A stretch of 64,000 nucleotides of DNA from Lachnospiraceae bacterium (GCA_017476665.1 JAFUZJ010000058.1:1-64000); one strand, 5' to 3'. Shown: positions 9,335 through 18,087, counted from the stretch's first letter. Translations and numbers: made by a program. Notes: generated by a model not told the origin, from the letters alone.

Positions 9335-10069
9335 GTGAAAATACAACGATTATACAGCTTTGTGCGTAAGGCCGTAGATGATTACCATATGATAGAGGAT
9401 GGCGATAAAATTGCAGTCGGTATATCCGGCGGCAAAGACAGTCTCACGCTGCTCTACGCATTGCATGGATTAATGCGCTTTTACCCCCAAAAATTTCAAA
9501 TACATGCTGTAACGGTGGATCTGGGATTCCAAAATCTGGATCTTTCCCGCATCGGTAGTCTATGCGAAGAATTGAGTATACCCTATACGATTGTCAAAAC
9601 AGATATTGCACAGATCGTTTTTAAGGAACGGAAGGAAAACAGTCCCTGCTCTCTCTGCACCAAAATGAGAAAAGGAGCATTGAATCAGGCAATCAAGGAT
9701 GCCGGTTGCAACAAAGTGGCATATGCACATCATAAAGACGATGTTGTTGAGACAATGATGATGTCTTTGATCTACGAAGGACGGTTTCACACCTTCTCTC
9801 CTGTCACCCACCTGGACAGAACCGATTTAAAAGTAATCCGGCCTTTGATCTATGTAAATGAGGCAGATGTCATCTGTTTTGTAAATAAGTATGAGCTCCC
9901 GGTTGTGAAAAGCCCCTGTCCTGTAGACGGTTATACCAAACGGGAATATATAAAGAATTTACTGAAAAAGATAAATGCCGATGCTCCCGGCGTCAAAAAC
10001 AGAATGTTCACCGCAATCTGCAACGGAAATATGAAAGGATGGGGAGATAACTTTGGCGGTATTAAATAA
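9335..10069 (+). CDS. ttcA: TtcA-family tRNA thiolation enzyme
   Basis: A 244-aa PP-loop ATPase. SGGKDS near residues 30-35 binds ATP, CSLC near residue 107 is the CxxC pair, and SPCPVDG supplies the third Cys expected to ligate the Fe-S cluster of TtcA. TtcA makes 2-thiocytidine at tRNA position 32; Firmicutes members are annotated as a TtcA family but may thiolate other tRNAs. The start is a GTG with GAGGG 7 nt upstream. The last 17 nt overlap the following recombinase gene, so the two are probably translated together. Confidence 0.88.
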   Translation: MKIQRLYSFVRKAVDDYHMIEDGDKIAVGISGGKDSLTLLYALHGLMRFYPQKFQIHAVTVDLGFQNLDLSRIGSLCEELSIPYTIVKTDIAQIVFKERKENSPCSLCTKMRKGALNQAIKDAGCNKVAYAHHKDDVVETMMMSLIYEGRFHTFSPVTHLDRTDLKVIRPLIYVNEADVICFVNKYELPVVKSPCPVDGYTKREYIKNLLKKINADAPGVKNRMFTAICNGNMKGWGDNFGGIK

Positions 10070-11123
10070 AAACAACTATCATGATGAACAAAACAGGAAC
10101 AATATTTTAAAACTCCGGGAAGTTCTTACTACGCTCCCTGAATTCTGTAAAATGTTTTTTCGCGGCATAGAGGAATACACTTCCACCCGAACAAGGCTTG
10201 CTTATGCTTATGACATTCGGCTTTTTTTTGAGTTCCTTCACGAAAAGAACGCCGTTTGTTCCAAAATGGAAATTGAATCCTACCCAATCTCCCTTCTGGA
10301 CCAGATCACCCGTATTGATATCGAGGAATATCTGGAATATCTGACCTTTTATCGCAAAGAAGACAGGGAAATCACAAATGATGAACGCGGCAAAGCACGC
10401 AAGCTGTCCTCTCTGCGTAGTTTTTATAATTATTATTATCAAAACGAATTGATTCAAACCAATCCGGCCTCCTTGGTACCGCTTCCCAAGCGCCACGAAA
10501 AAGAGATTATCCGCCTGGAACCCAATGAAGTTGCGATTCTTCTTGATCAGGTAGAAGCAGGCACAAAGCTTACCGCAAAGGAAATGGAATATCACAAAAA
10601 AACAAAACTGCGCGATGTTGCGCTTCTGACATTACTGTTAGGGACAGGCATCCGCGTTTCAGAATGTGTCGGAATTGACTTAAATGACATTAATTTTGAC
10701 GAGGGAGCTATCAAAATACGCCGCAAAGGTGGTTATGAAACGGTAATTTACTTTGGGGAGGAAGTAGAAACCGCACTGTTGGACTATCTGGAAGAACGAG
10801 AGAATATTATCCCCTCCGAAGGACACGAAGAAGCACTGTTTCTTTCGCTTCAAAATAGAAGAATGGCTGTTCGATCTGTGGAAAAACTGGTCAAAAAATA
10901 TGCATCCCGGGTCACCACCATAAAGAAAATCACACCGCACAAACTGCGTAGCACCTATGGCACGAATCTATATAAAGAAACCGGAGATATTTATCTGGTT
11001 GCTGACGTATTAGGACACAAAGATGTAAATACAACCCGAAAACATTATGCTGCCATCGAACAGGAAGGTCGCAGGCGTGCCGCAAAGGCGATCAAACTCC
11101 GCGAGGGCAGGCCCAACGATTAG
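10053..11123 (+). CDS. Tyrosine recombinase, XerC/D/S-like
   Basis: A 356-aa tyrosine recombinase with an N-terminal SAM-like DNA-binding domain (~35-145) and a C-terminal catalytic domain. The full active-site set is visible: Arg201 (GTGIRVSE), Lys225 (RRKGG), His296 and Arg299 (HKLR), His322 (LGHKD) and Tyr332. The length matches XerS, the single-recombinase system of some Firmicutes that resolves chromosome dimers, but XerC or XerD cannot be excluded. It has no phage or integron neighbours and sits next to the SOS genes lexA and yneA, consistent with a housekeeping role. The 17-nt overlap with ttcA is unusual. Confidence 0.9.
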   Translation: MAVLNKNNYHDEQNRNNILKLREVLTTLPEFCKMFFRGIEEYTSTRTRLAYAYDIRLFFEFLHEKNAVCSKMEIESYPISLLDQITRIDIEEYLEYLTFYRKEDREITNDERGKARKLSSLRSFYNYYYQNELIQTNPASLVPLPKRHEKEIIRLEPNEVAILLDQVEAGTKLTAKEMEYHKKTKLRDVALLTLLLGTGIRVSECVGIDLNDINFDEGAIKIRRKGGYETVIYFGEEVETALLDYLEERENIIPSEGHEEALFLSLQNRRMAVRSVEKLVKKYASRVTTIKKITPHKLRSTYGTNLYKETGDIYLVADVLGHKDVNTTRKHYAAIEQEGRRRAAKAIKLREGRPND

Positions 11124-11134
11124 ACCGGTATGCC

Positions 11135-11527
11135 TTATCTTACAAATTCTGTTGAATAATAAGGAACCACAATCCTTTGTCCCGCACGGATTTCAGACGC
11201 ATCATACAGGTTATTGATGCAGCAGACTTCATCAATATAGGCCTGCTTGGATTTATACTGATCATAGTCAATATAGCGATCTGCTATCGTCAATAAGGTT
11301 TCCCCGCCTTTTACAACGGTATCTGTATAATATTTATATGCCACCGGCGCATTATCGCTTGCTTTTGATGTGATACCGCGATAAGAGCAAATGCAAACCA
11401 CCATCAACAACAACGCAGCCGTTATTGAGATCAATTTCTTCCGCTGCTCTCTCTGTCTGCGAAGCTTTCTCTTATACGCTCTCAGTTCGCTGTCTGTCAT
11501 ATCATAAATTCTCTTCGTATTGTTCAT
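11135..11527 (-). CDS. YneA-like LysM membrane protein (SOS cell-division inhibitor candidate)
   Basis: A 130-aa protein with a short basic N-terminus, one transmembrane segment (LISITAALLLMVVCICSY) and a C-terminal LysM domain starting at DTVVKGGETLLTIADRY. This architecture and its position divergent from lexA match Bacillus YneA, which delays septation during DNA damage. The start at 11527 is chosen because GGAGG lies 7 nt upstream; upstream in-frame codons run back into the SOS boxes. It is slightly longer than B. subtilis YneA. Three SOS-like boxes lie in its promoter and leader. The role is inferred from synteny and architecture, not from close sequence identity. Confidence 0.8.
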   Translation of the reverse strand: MNNTKRIYDMTDSELRAYKRKLRRQREQRKKLISITAALLLMVVCICSYRGITSKASDNAPVAYKYYTDTVVKGGETLLTIADRYIDYDQYKSKQAYIDEVCCINNLYDASEIRAGQRIVVPYYSTEFVR

Positions 11528-11550
11528 AAATAAACCTCCATCCATATTGC

Positions 11551-11614
11551 GGAACATTCGTTCGCAAACATCTGTTCTGATTGCTATTATATCGAACATA
11601 TTTTCTTTTGTCAA
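11551..11614 (-). promoter_or_regulatory. Consensus promoter of the yneA-like gene with three SOS-box matches
   Basis: On the minus strand TTGACA (11609-11614) and TATAAT (11586-11591) are spaced by 17 nt, a perfect sigma-A promoter. One LexA-type box, CGAACATATTTTC, occupies the spacer (11593-11606 on the plus strand). A stronger GAACATTCGTTC box lies at 11552-11563 and a near match (AAAC-N4-GTTC) at 11566-11577, both downstream of the start site. The Gram-positive SOS consensus is CGAAC-N4-GTTCG. Confidence 0.8.
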
Positions 11615-11623
11615 CACAAAAAT

Positions 11624-11676
11624 CGAACATATTTTTGGAATATATGTTTGCTTTTTGAAAAATGCTGTGTTAAAAT
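11624..11676 (+). promoter_or_regulatory. lexA promoter with overlapping degenerate SOS boxes
   Basis: TTGCTT (11648-11653) and TAAAAT (11671-11676) are 17 nt apart, 33 bp before the lexA start. Two degenerate boxes, CGAACATATTTTTG (11624-11637) and GGAATATATGTTTG (11637-11650), abut each other, and the second runs into the -35 hexamer. This is the expected layout for LexA autoregulation. The boxes are weaker than those on the yneA side. Confidence 0.7.
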
Positions 11677-11708
11677 AAGAGAAACGGATCGTAAAGGAGG
11701 AATAAATA

Positions 11709-12323
11709 ATGCCGGGAAAGATTACCCAAAAGCAACAGGAAATCTTAAATTATATCAAAGACGAAATATTAAAGAAAGGCTATCCGCCTACGGTTCGCGA
11801 GATATGTGAAACCGTAAATCTGCGCTCTACTTCTTCCGTGCACTCGCATTTGGAAACGCTGGAAAAGAACGGTTACATCCGTCGGGATCCTACCAAGCCT
11901 CGCGCAATTGAAATCTGTGATGACAGTTTTCAGATGGTTCGTACCGAGATGGTCAGCATTCCTGTTGTCGGTAATGTAGCCGCCGGTCAGCCAATTCTTG
12001 CGGAGGAGAATATTCAGGACTACTTCCCTGTTCCCGCTGATATGGTACCCCAAGGAGAATCCTTTATATTGAACGTGCGTGGAGATTCCATGATCAATGC
12101 CGGAATTTTCAGTGGCGACCGTGTTTTTGTACACGCCTGCAACACTGCAAACAATGGTTCCATCGTAGTTGCCCTGATCGATGACTCTGCAACTGTTAAG
12201 ACTTTTTATCGGGAGAACGGTCATGTCCGGCTCCAACCCGAAAACGATTCCATGGATCCTATTATCGTTGACGATTGCCAGATCCTCGGCACCGTTTTTG
12301 GTGTGTTCCGCTTTTATAAATAG
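11709..12323 (+). CDS. lexA: LexA repressor
   Basis: A 204-aa LexA of normal length. The N-terminal winged helix covers residues ~1-65 ([19 protein letters not shown] as the recognition region). The self-cleavage site is Ala92-Gly93 in NVAAGQ, with catalytic Ser127 in GDSM and Lys164 in ATVKTF. RecA-stimulated cleavage would derepress SOS genes, including the divergent yneA-like gene. GGAGG sits 8-9 nt upstream of the ATG. A strong terminator follows. Confidence 0.97.
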   Translation: MPGKITQKQQEILNYIKDEILKKGYPPTVREICETVNLRSTSSVHSHLETLEKNGYIRRDPTKPRAIEICDDSFQMVRTEMVSIPVVGNVAAGQPILAEENIQDYFPVPADMVPQGESFILNVRGDSMINAGIFSGDRVFVHACNTANNGSIVVALIDDSATVKTFYRENGHVRLQPENDSMDPIIVDDCQILGTVFGVFRFYK

Positions 12324-12356
12324 ACCGTAACTATTAGGAATGATCCATAAAAAATA

Positions 12357-12393
12357 ACCGGGAGAAACAAGCCCTGCTTCTCCCGGTCATTTT
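12357..12393. terminator. Bidirectional intrinsic terminator between lexA and the McrB-like gene
   Basis: ACCGGGAGAA (12357-12366) pairs with TTCTCCCGGT (12378-12387), followed by a T run on the plus strand and preceded by an A-rich stretch that serves the opposite strand. It ends lexA and the convergent McrB-like gene. Confidence 0.85.
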
Positions 12394-12405
12394 TTCCCAT
12401 ATCAC

Positions 12406-13815
12406 TTACGGTTTATAAACCAGCAATTCAAAAATATCCCCATGACTCTCCAGATATTTGAGATAGATTTCCTCAAACGAATAGATCATATAATGATCCG
12501 AAAAGGTAAATACATCCTGCTTTAAATAGAAAATAACCTTATTGATAAATTTGTCAGGCTGCATCAGGTCTTCATCCGACACAAAGAATGGTCCCAACTT
12601 TTTATTTTCGGCAATTTTCTGCATTGCGTCACTGTTCGCACCTACTGTTTGCAGATTCACAATATCAATCAGATAATTGACCAGCTTTGCAAAAGTCGGC
12701 CAATCCCGTTTCAGCAATCCCTTTGCGTTCAGTGCCTGTGCCCGTTGTTCCAACTCGGATCCCTCAAACAGCATTAACAAAGGTGTATCTCCTGCGAATA
12801 CGGGATATTCTTCTTTCCATTTGTCCGGAACCGACTCAAATTCCACAGGCACATATTCCAGCGCAAAACGACGTTTGAATGCGCTGTCCAATATAAAAAT
12901 ATTTTCATCAGCCGTATTCATCGTAGCAAGAATATTGAAGTTTGCCGGCAGCCAGATCTTTCCGTCATTTAATAATCTCTTCAGATTCGGATCCCTTGCC
13001 ATAAAGGCGGATACATCCACATTCATGATCACATAGCGGGACTTACCGTCTTCCTGCCTGTCCAGAAGCTGGAACAGATCCCCAAAGATAGCCGGTGAAT
13101 CACCACGATTGATCTCCTCTATGATCAGATAATATTTCTCTGCCGGATGATTAAACGCATCTTTCAGCAAGGCCGTAAACGGTCCGGCTGAGTAAACATA
13201 ATCCAAGGGCTTGTCCAAAGACATCAAAGGCTTAATGGATCCTACAAAATCCTCATATTTATAAGTGGGATGAAAGATCATACGTCTGGTATGTTTATTT
13301 CTCTCTATCGGATCAGGATATTCCGCTTCCAGGATCTTGCTCACACGATAAGATTTTCCGGTACCGGGTGCCCCGTAAAAGATCATCTGCAACGGCTTCA
13401 TCGGCACTTCTTCGTAATTGGATTCTTTTCCTCTGAATTCGGTATAACCTGTACGATTATTCTTGGAAAAGAAACCGTTTTCAATTTCCGGATTATTTAC
13501 AATACCGCCGTCCTTCAGAAAGGTTTGATATAATCTCAGCGCAACGCCAAAAGTACCGTTTCCGTTTTCCCGATTAACCTCATCATAATCTTTTGCAGTA
13601 ATGATCCTTTTATATAGCGCCTCATATTCCGCCAGATCGCTGACGCCAAACAGATTTCCCGCGATTGGCGGAACCATTTTGTGGCATGCTGTTCTCAACG
13701 CATAACTGTATGAGATGATCACATTATCCGTATATTTGCGCACGCCATTCTCCAGGATCTGCGCCCGCATCCATTCCCGAAAAACTCTTTCCTGTTCTGA
13801 CGGTGTTGTACTCAT
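12406..13815 (-). CDS. McrB-like AAA+ NTPase, no McrC partner in view
   Basis: A 469-aa AAA+ protein of the McrB/dynein-related branch. Residues ~1-140 form an N-terminal domain that I do not recognise and that could read a target. The motor shows Walker A GAPGTGKS (148-155), Walker B LIIEEIN (230-236), the McrB signature MNTAD (299-303) and the arginine-rich DSAFKRRF (310-317). In restriction systems McrB pairs with the McrC nuclease, but here the neighbours are lexA (convergent) and a kinase-like gene. It may be a solitary regulator, or its nuclease may lie elsewhere. GTP preference is inferred from MNTAD only. GGAGG lies upstream of the ATG. Confidence 0.85.
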   Translation of the reverse strand: MSTTPSEQERVFREWMRAQILENGVRKYTDNVIISYSYALRTACHKMVPPIAGNLFGVSDLAEYEALYKRIITAKDYDEVNRENGNGTFGVALRLYQTFLKDGGIVNNPEIENGFFSKNNRTGYTEFRGKESNYEEVPMKPLQMIFYGAPGTGKSYRVSKILEAEYPDPIERNKHTRRMIFHPTYKYEDFVGSIKPLMSLDKPLDYVYSAGPFTALLKDAFNHPAEKYYLIIEEINRGDSPAIFGDLFQLLDRQEDGKSRYVIMNVDVSAFMARDPNLKRLLNDGKIWLPANFNILATMNTADENIFILDSAFKRRFALEYVPVEFESVPDKWKEEYPVFAGDTPLLMLFEGSELEQRAQALNAKGLLKRDWPTFAKLVNYLIDIVNLQTVGANSDAMQKIAENKKLGPFFVSDEDLMQPDKFINKVIFYLKQDVFTFSDHYMIYSFEEIYLKYLESHGDIFELLVYKP

Positions 13816-13844
13816 GCTCTCTTTGCCCCCTCCTTACCCTCTGC

Positions 13845-14480
13845 TCAGCCTAAATCCTGTCCGAAACGAACGTTTATATATGCCAGAATTTCATCCACAC
13901 ATCGTTCAAATCCCAATTTAGAACTGTCCAGACACAAGTCATAGTTTCTTGCATCTGTCCACTCCCTTCCGGTATGATACTTATAATATCCGGCACGCTG
14001 TCTGTCCGTTTTTGCAATCAGTTTTTCCAGTTCTTTTTCGTTCAGGCTGTGCTTCTTTCCTGCCTGCAGCACACAGAAATCATGAGGCGCATGTACAAAA
14101 ACGCTGAGTACATTGTCATAATCCTTCAAAACATAATCCGCACATCTGCCAATAATGACACAGGACTGCTGTTCCGCAAGTTCCCGGATAATCTTGGCCT
14201 GATAATTGAAAAGATTGTCGCTGGAAGTGAAATCATCACTGTCCGGCGTGATCAGTTCCCCGCTGTAAACATTCTTTACAATGCTCATCAGCAATGAATT
14301 TTTGACCTTTTCATCCGCGTCGGCAAACAGGCCTTCACTGATTCCGCTTTCATCGCTTGCCATCCGCATCAGCTCTTTGTCGTAAAAAGGCACCTGCATC
14401 CGCTCGGCCAACATCTTTCCAATTGTTTTTCCACCGCTTCCATACTGTCTTGCTATGGTGATCACAATTTTTTTATCCAT
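13845..14480 (-). CDS. Cytidylate-kinase-like family protein (copy 1)
   Basis: A 211-aa P-loop protein. IARQYGSGGKTIGKMLA (residues ~8-24) is the phosphate-binding loop and VIIGRCADYVL the central strand; RNYDLCLDSSKLG near the end is a signature of the PF13189 cytidylate-kinase-like family. These are distinct from true Cmk and their substrate is unknown. It lies 29 bp after livF on the same strand, so it may be the last Liv-operon gene, and 29 bp before the McrB-like gene. A paralogue at 52485-53093 also sits next to a transporter. Confidence 0.85.
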   Translation of the reverse strand: MDKKIVITIARQYGSGGKTIGKMLAERMQVPFYDKELMRMASDESGISEGLFADADEKVKNSLLMSIVKNVYSGELITPDSDDFTSSDNLFNYQAKIIRELAEQQSCVIIGRCADYVLKDYDNVLSVFVHAPHDFCVLQAGKKHSLNEKELEKLIAKTDRQRAGYYKYHTGREWTDARNYDLCLDSSKLGFERCVDEILAYINVRFGQDLG

Positions 14481-14509
14481 GCCTTCACCCCCTGAAATAT
14501 TTCTATCAT

Positions 14510-15220
14510 TTATTCCCCAAGATATGCCTTTTTAATTGCATCGTTCTCCAACAGATCCGAAGCTTTCCCCTCCAGAACAATCTTTCCTGTCTCCAATACG
14601 TACGCCCGGTCTGCAATGGAAAGTGCTTTCTTTGCGTTCTGCTCCACCAAAAGTACGGTTGTACCGCTTTTACTGACTTGCTGTATGATATCAAAAATTT
14701 CATTTACAAAGATAGGAGAAAGACCCATGGAGGGCTCATCCATCAGAATAATGCTCGGATGACTCATCAAGGCGCGTCCCATGGCGAGCATCTGCTGTTC
14801 TCCGCCGCTCAAGGTTCCTGCCAGCTGATTCTGACGTTCCTTCAGACGGGGAAAGCGTTCAAATACCATCTCCAGAGTCTGTTGAATCTCCTCTTTATCC
14901 TTGCGGGTATAAGCCCCCATTTTCAGATTCTGCAGCACGGTAAGCTGCGCAAACACTCTTCTCCCTTCCGGAACATGTGCCATTCCCATGGACACGATCT
15001 TATGACCGGGAATCTTTGTAATGTCTTTTTCCTCGAAGATCACGCTGCCGCTCTTGGGAGCGATCAAGCCGGAAACGGTATGTAAAATTGTCGTTTTCCC
15101 GGCTCCGTTGGCTCCGATCAGTGCGATTACCTCGCCTTTATCTACATGAAAGGATACTCCCTTGATCGCAAGGATCACACCATATGCGACCTGAATATCC
15201 TTCACTTCAAGCATTGCCAT
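14510..15220 (-). CDS. livF: Branched-chain amino-acid ABC transporter ATPase LivF
   Basis: A 236-aa ABC ATPase. Walker A GANGAGKTT (~33-41), signature LSGGEQQ (~136-142) and Walker B IILMDEP are intact. The short form with HVPEGRRVF identifies LivF rather than LivG. With LivG it energises high-affinity uptake of Leu/Ile/Val or related amides. It follows livG with a 12-bp gap. Confidence 0.95.
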   Translation of the reverse strand: MAMLEVKDIQVAYGVILAIKGVSFHVDKGEVIALIGANGAGKTTILHTVSGLIAPKSGSVIFEEKDITKIPGHKIVSMGMAHVPEGRRVFAQLTVLQNLKMGAYTRKDKEEIQQTLEMVFERFPRLKERQNQLAGTLSGGEQQMLAMGRALMSHPSIILMDEPSMGLSPIFVNEIFDIIQQVSKSGTTVLLVEQNAKKALSIADRAYVLETGKIVLEGKASDLLENDAIKKAYLGE

Positions 15221-15232
15221 TCTCTTTTCCTC

Positions 15233-16000
15233 CTACTCTCCCAGATATGCCTTGATCACCTGAGGGTCATTCAGGACATCTGCAGTCTTCCCCTGTGCGA
15301 GCACTTGTCCGAAATTAAGCACTGTCAGTTCCTCGCAGATTCCGGAAACCAACTTCATATCATGCTCGATCAACAGAACCGTCATTTTAAATTCATCCCG
15401 CACAAAATGAATGGTATCCATCAATTCTTTGGTTTCATTGGGATTCATTCCTGCCGCCGGCTCATCCAGGAGCAACAGCTTCGGATTGGTGGCAAGCGCT
15501 CTGGCAATCTCTAATTTTCTCTGCTTTCCATAAGGCAGATTGGAAGATAAAAATTCAGCCTCTCCGTCCAGATCAAATACTTTTAAAAGTTCCATCGCAC
15601 GTTCATTCATTTCCTTCTCCACTTTAAAATACCTGGGAAGCCTGAAAATGCCTGTTAGTGTAGAATACTGCATCTGATTGTGCAGACCGATCTTCACATT
15701 GTCCAACACACTCTGATCTTTAAACAGACGGATATTCTGAAATGTTCTTGCTATCCCTGCCTTATTGATCTCCATGGTCTTTTTTCCGGTAATGTCAATG
15801 CCATCAAGCCGGATACTGCCGCTGTCCGGAACATAGACACCGGTCAAAAGATTAAATACAGTTGTCTTTCCCGCGCCATTGGGACCGATCAGACCATATA
15901 ATTGTCCCTTTTTGATGGAAATATGGAAATCATCCACCGCCCGCAGACCGCCAAAGGAGATTCCTAAGTCTTTTACTTCTAACATAGCCGTCGCATCCAT
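15233..16000 (-). CDS. livG: Branched-chain amino-acid ABC transporter ATPase LivG
   Basis: A 255-aa ABC ATPase with Walker A GPNGAGKTT (~37-45), the LivG-type GIARTFQNIRLF, signature LPYGKQRKLEIARAL (YGKQR in place of SGGQ, normal for LivG) and Walker B LLLLDEPAAGMNP. It starts 3 nt after livM ends and pairs with LivF at the inner face of the LivHM pore. Confidence 0.95.
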   Translation of the reverse strand: MDATAMLEVKDLGISFGGLRAVDDFHISIKKGQLYGLIGPNGAGKTTVFNLLTGVYVPDSGSIRLDGIDITGKKTMEINKAGIARTFQNIRLFKDQSVLDNVKIGLHNQMQYSTLTGIFRLPRYFKVEKEMNERAMELLKVFDLDGEAEFLSSNLPYGKQRKLEIARALATNPKLLLLDEPAAGMNPNETKELMDTIHFVRDEFKMTVLLIEHDMKLVSGICEELTVLNFGQVLAQGKTADVLNDPQVIKAYLGE

Positions 16001-16003
16001 TGC

Positions 16004-17086
16004 TTAAGCCTCCTCCTTTGTCTGATTTTTCTTTACAAACTTCTCTGCCAGGCGCTTTCTCATTTCAATACTTTTCGGCGCCCAGTTGAACAGCATCATC
16101 ACGATCAAAACAATAGAATAAATAAGCATACGATAATCTTTCAGGCCTCTGAGCACTTCGGGCAACAGCGTCAATAATACCGCAGCGATCACGGAGCCTC
16201 GCAGACTGCCCATGCCGCCCAGCACAACGAACACCAGGATCATAATGGACATGTTATAGCCGAAATTCGTAGGAGTTGCCGTAACCGTAGAAAGATTATG
16301 GGCATAGAGCACACCGCCGGCTCCGGCAATAGCCGCCGAGATCGTAAATGCCATCAGCTTATACTTTGTAATATTGATTCCCACAGAATCCGCCGCGATA
16401 TGATTGTCGCGGATTGCCATGATCGCACGGCCGCTCCGGGAATTGACCAGATTGTACACAATAATCAGTGCGATCAGGATCAACACGATACCGATCGTAA
16501 AATTGGAAAGGTTGGGAATCCGGTTGATTCCCTTTGCCCCATTGATCAGCCAGATACCGTTGCTGTCATCAAAACTCATTTTCTTCGTATCGGAAAAAGC
16601 AAAATGATATCCGTTGTCATCCCTCGCCACATACAATACATTCACAATATTCTTGATGATCTCTCCGAAGGCCAATGTCACAATGGCAAGATAATCACCT
16701 TTCAATCGCAAAACAGGCACTGCGATCAAAAATCCAAAAACGGAAGCCATGATCACACCTGTAACCAGGGCAATCACAAAAAGCAGCAGGTTGCTCTGTA
16801 TGCTGTCCCGCAAAGCTTTTGAGACAAAAGCGCTTGTGAACGCGCCTACACACATAAATCCGGCATGTCCCAGACTGAGTTCTCCCAGATAGCCAACGCA
16901 GAGGTTCAATCCGATCGCAACCAGGGAATAGACACACATCGGAACCAATAAGCCTTGGATCAGGGAAGATACATGCCCTCCCTTCAGCAGGATCTGCATT
17001 ACAATATAGACCAAAATTACAAGTGCATAAGTAATAAAGGCATCTTTTGAAGATTTTTTGATGGATTTTAAATTTAATTTTGCCAT
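16004..17086 (-). CDS. livM: Branched-chain amino-acid ABC transporter permease LivM
   Basis: A 360-aa permease with about eight to ten membrane segments. VGYLGELSLGHAGFMCVGAFTSA (in part) and the LivM block LRLKGDYLAIVTLAFGEI are typical, and GAGGVLYAHN plus FVVLGGMGSLRGS match the C-terminal half. It forms the pore with LivH. The charged C-terminus (MRKRLAEKFVKKNQTKEEA) is cytoplasmic. Confidence 0.95.
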   Translation of the reverse strand: MAKLNLKSIKKSSKDAFITYALVILVYIVMQILLKGGHVSSLIQGLLVPMCVYSLVAIGLNLCVGYLGELSLGHAGFMCVGAFTSAFVSKALRDSIQSNLLLFVIALVTGVIMASVFGFLIAVPVLRLKGDYLAIVTLAFGEIIKNIVNVLYVARDDNGYHFAFSDTKKMSFDDSNGIWLINGAKGINRIPNLSNFTIGIVLILIALIIVYNLVNSRSGRAIMAIRDNHIAADSVGINITKYKLMAFTISAAIAGAGGVLYAHNLSTVTATPTNFGYNMSIMILVFVVLGGMGSLRGSVIAAVLLTLLPEVLRGLKDYRMLIYSIVLIVMMLFNWAPKSIEMRKRLAEKFVKKNQTKEEA

Positions 17087-17096
17087 GATGCCCTCC

Positions 17097-17978
17097 TCAG
17101 ACTTTCTCGTGAATCTTTTTGCCCAAAATGCCAGTAGGTTTTACGAGCAAAACAACGATCAGCACCGCGAAAACGATCGCATCCGACAACTGGGAAGAGA
17201 TATAAGCACGCCCCAGGATTTCTATGATGCCCAGTAAGATACCGCCGATAAAGGCGCCCGGAATGGAACCGATACCGCCAAATACAGCTGCGGTAAAAGC
17301 TTTGATACCCGGCATAGAACCGGTATAAGGCGTCAGAGTCGGATAGGCGGAACAAAACAGCACACCCGCGATTGCCGCAAGCCCGGAACCGATGGCAAAG
17401 GTAAGGGAAATTGTTCCGTTTACATTCACGCCCATAAGCTGCGCCGCATCCTTGTCCTCAGACACCGCAAGCATAGCCTGTCCGGCTTTGGTATTCTTGA
17501 TAAACCAGGTCAGGATCAGCATGATCACAATACATACCACAACCGTCACAATGGTGGTACCGGAGATTTTTAACGCTCCGTCCGCCAGCGTGATGCCGGG
17601 TACATTTACCACATTGGAGAAAGATTTCGTATTTGCCCCGAACAATAAGAGCGCCGCATTCTGCAGAAAATAACTCACGCCGATGGCCGTGATCAGCACA
17701 GCCAGGGAAGTGGCACGTCTAAGCGGCTTATATGCAATCTTTTCGATCGTAATGCCCAGCAATGTGCAGACCACCACCGACAAAGCCACTGAAATATACG
17801 GATTCATGCCATATCTGGTCATGGTAAGAAACACGGTGTAACAGCCGATCATAATGACATCACCATGGGCAAAATTCAACATTTTTGCAATACCGTACAC
17901 CATTGTATAGCCCAGCGCAATGATTGCATAAACGCTGCCCAGGCCGATACCGTTTATCAGATAGATCAAAAAATTCAT
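17097..17978 (-). CDS. livH: Branched-chain amino-acid ABC transporter permease LivH
   Basis: A 293-aa permease. The N-terminal GIGLGSVYAIIALGYTMVYG and KMLNFAHGDV are LivH hallmarks, and AAVFGGIGSIPGAFIGG marks the C-terminal half. It is the first membrane gene after the binding-protein gene, from which it is separated by 153 bp holding a terminator, so livHMGF probably depend on read-through. Confidence 0.95.
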   Translation of the reverse strand: MNFLIYLINGIGLGSVYAIIALGYTMVYGIAKMLNFAHGDVIMIGCYTVFLTMTRYGMNPYISVALSVVVCTLLGITIEKIAYKPLRRATSLAVLITAIGVSYFLQNAALLLFGANTKSFSNVVNVPGITLADGALKISGTTIVTVVVCIVIMLILTWFIKNTKAGQAMLAVSEDKDAAQLMGVNVNGTISLTFAIGSGLAAIAGVLFCSAYPTLTPYTGSMPGIKAFTAAVFGGIGSIPGAFIGGILLGIIEILGRAYISSQLSDAIVFAVLIVVLLVKPTGILGKKIHEKV

Positions 17979-18043
17979 TGTTGTACCCTCATCTTTCCAA
18001 TAATCCCACCTATTTTACCACAAAATCCGGCTTTATACAACAC

Positions 18044-18087
18044 CTAAAAGAAAAGGCTGCAGTCCGCCATACCTGCGGCCTGCAGCC
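18044..18087 (-). terminator. Intrinsic terminator/attenuator between the Liv binding-protein gene and livH
   Basis: On the minus strand GGCTGCAG (18080-18087) pairs with CTGCAGCC (18055-18062) and is followed by TTTTCTTTT. It lies inside the operon just after the binding-protein gene. It would give more binding protein than membrane components, a common ABC importer arrangement. Confidence 0.85.

Noticed and set aside
10053..11123. Phage or integrative-element integrase
   Set aside because: No excisionase, att-like repeats, tRNA target or phage genes nearby; the chain length and neighbours fit a housekeeping Xer protein.
12406..13815. Complete McrBC restriction system
   Set aside because: No McrC-like gene is present on either side within the window.
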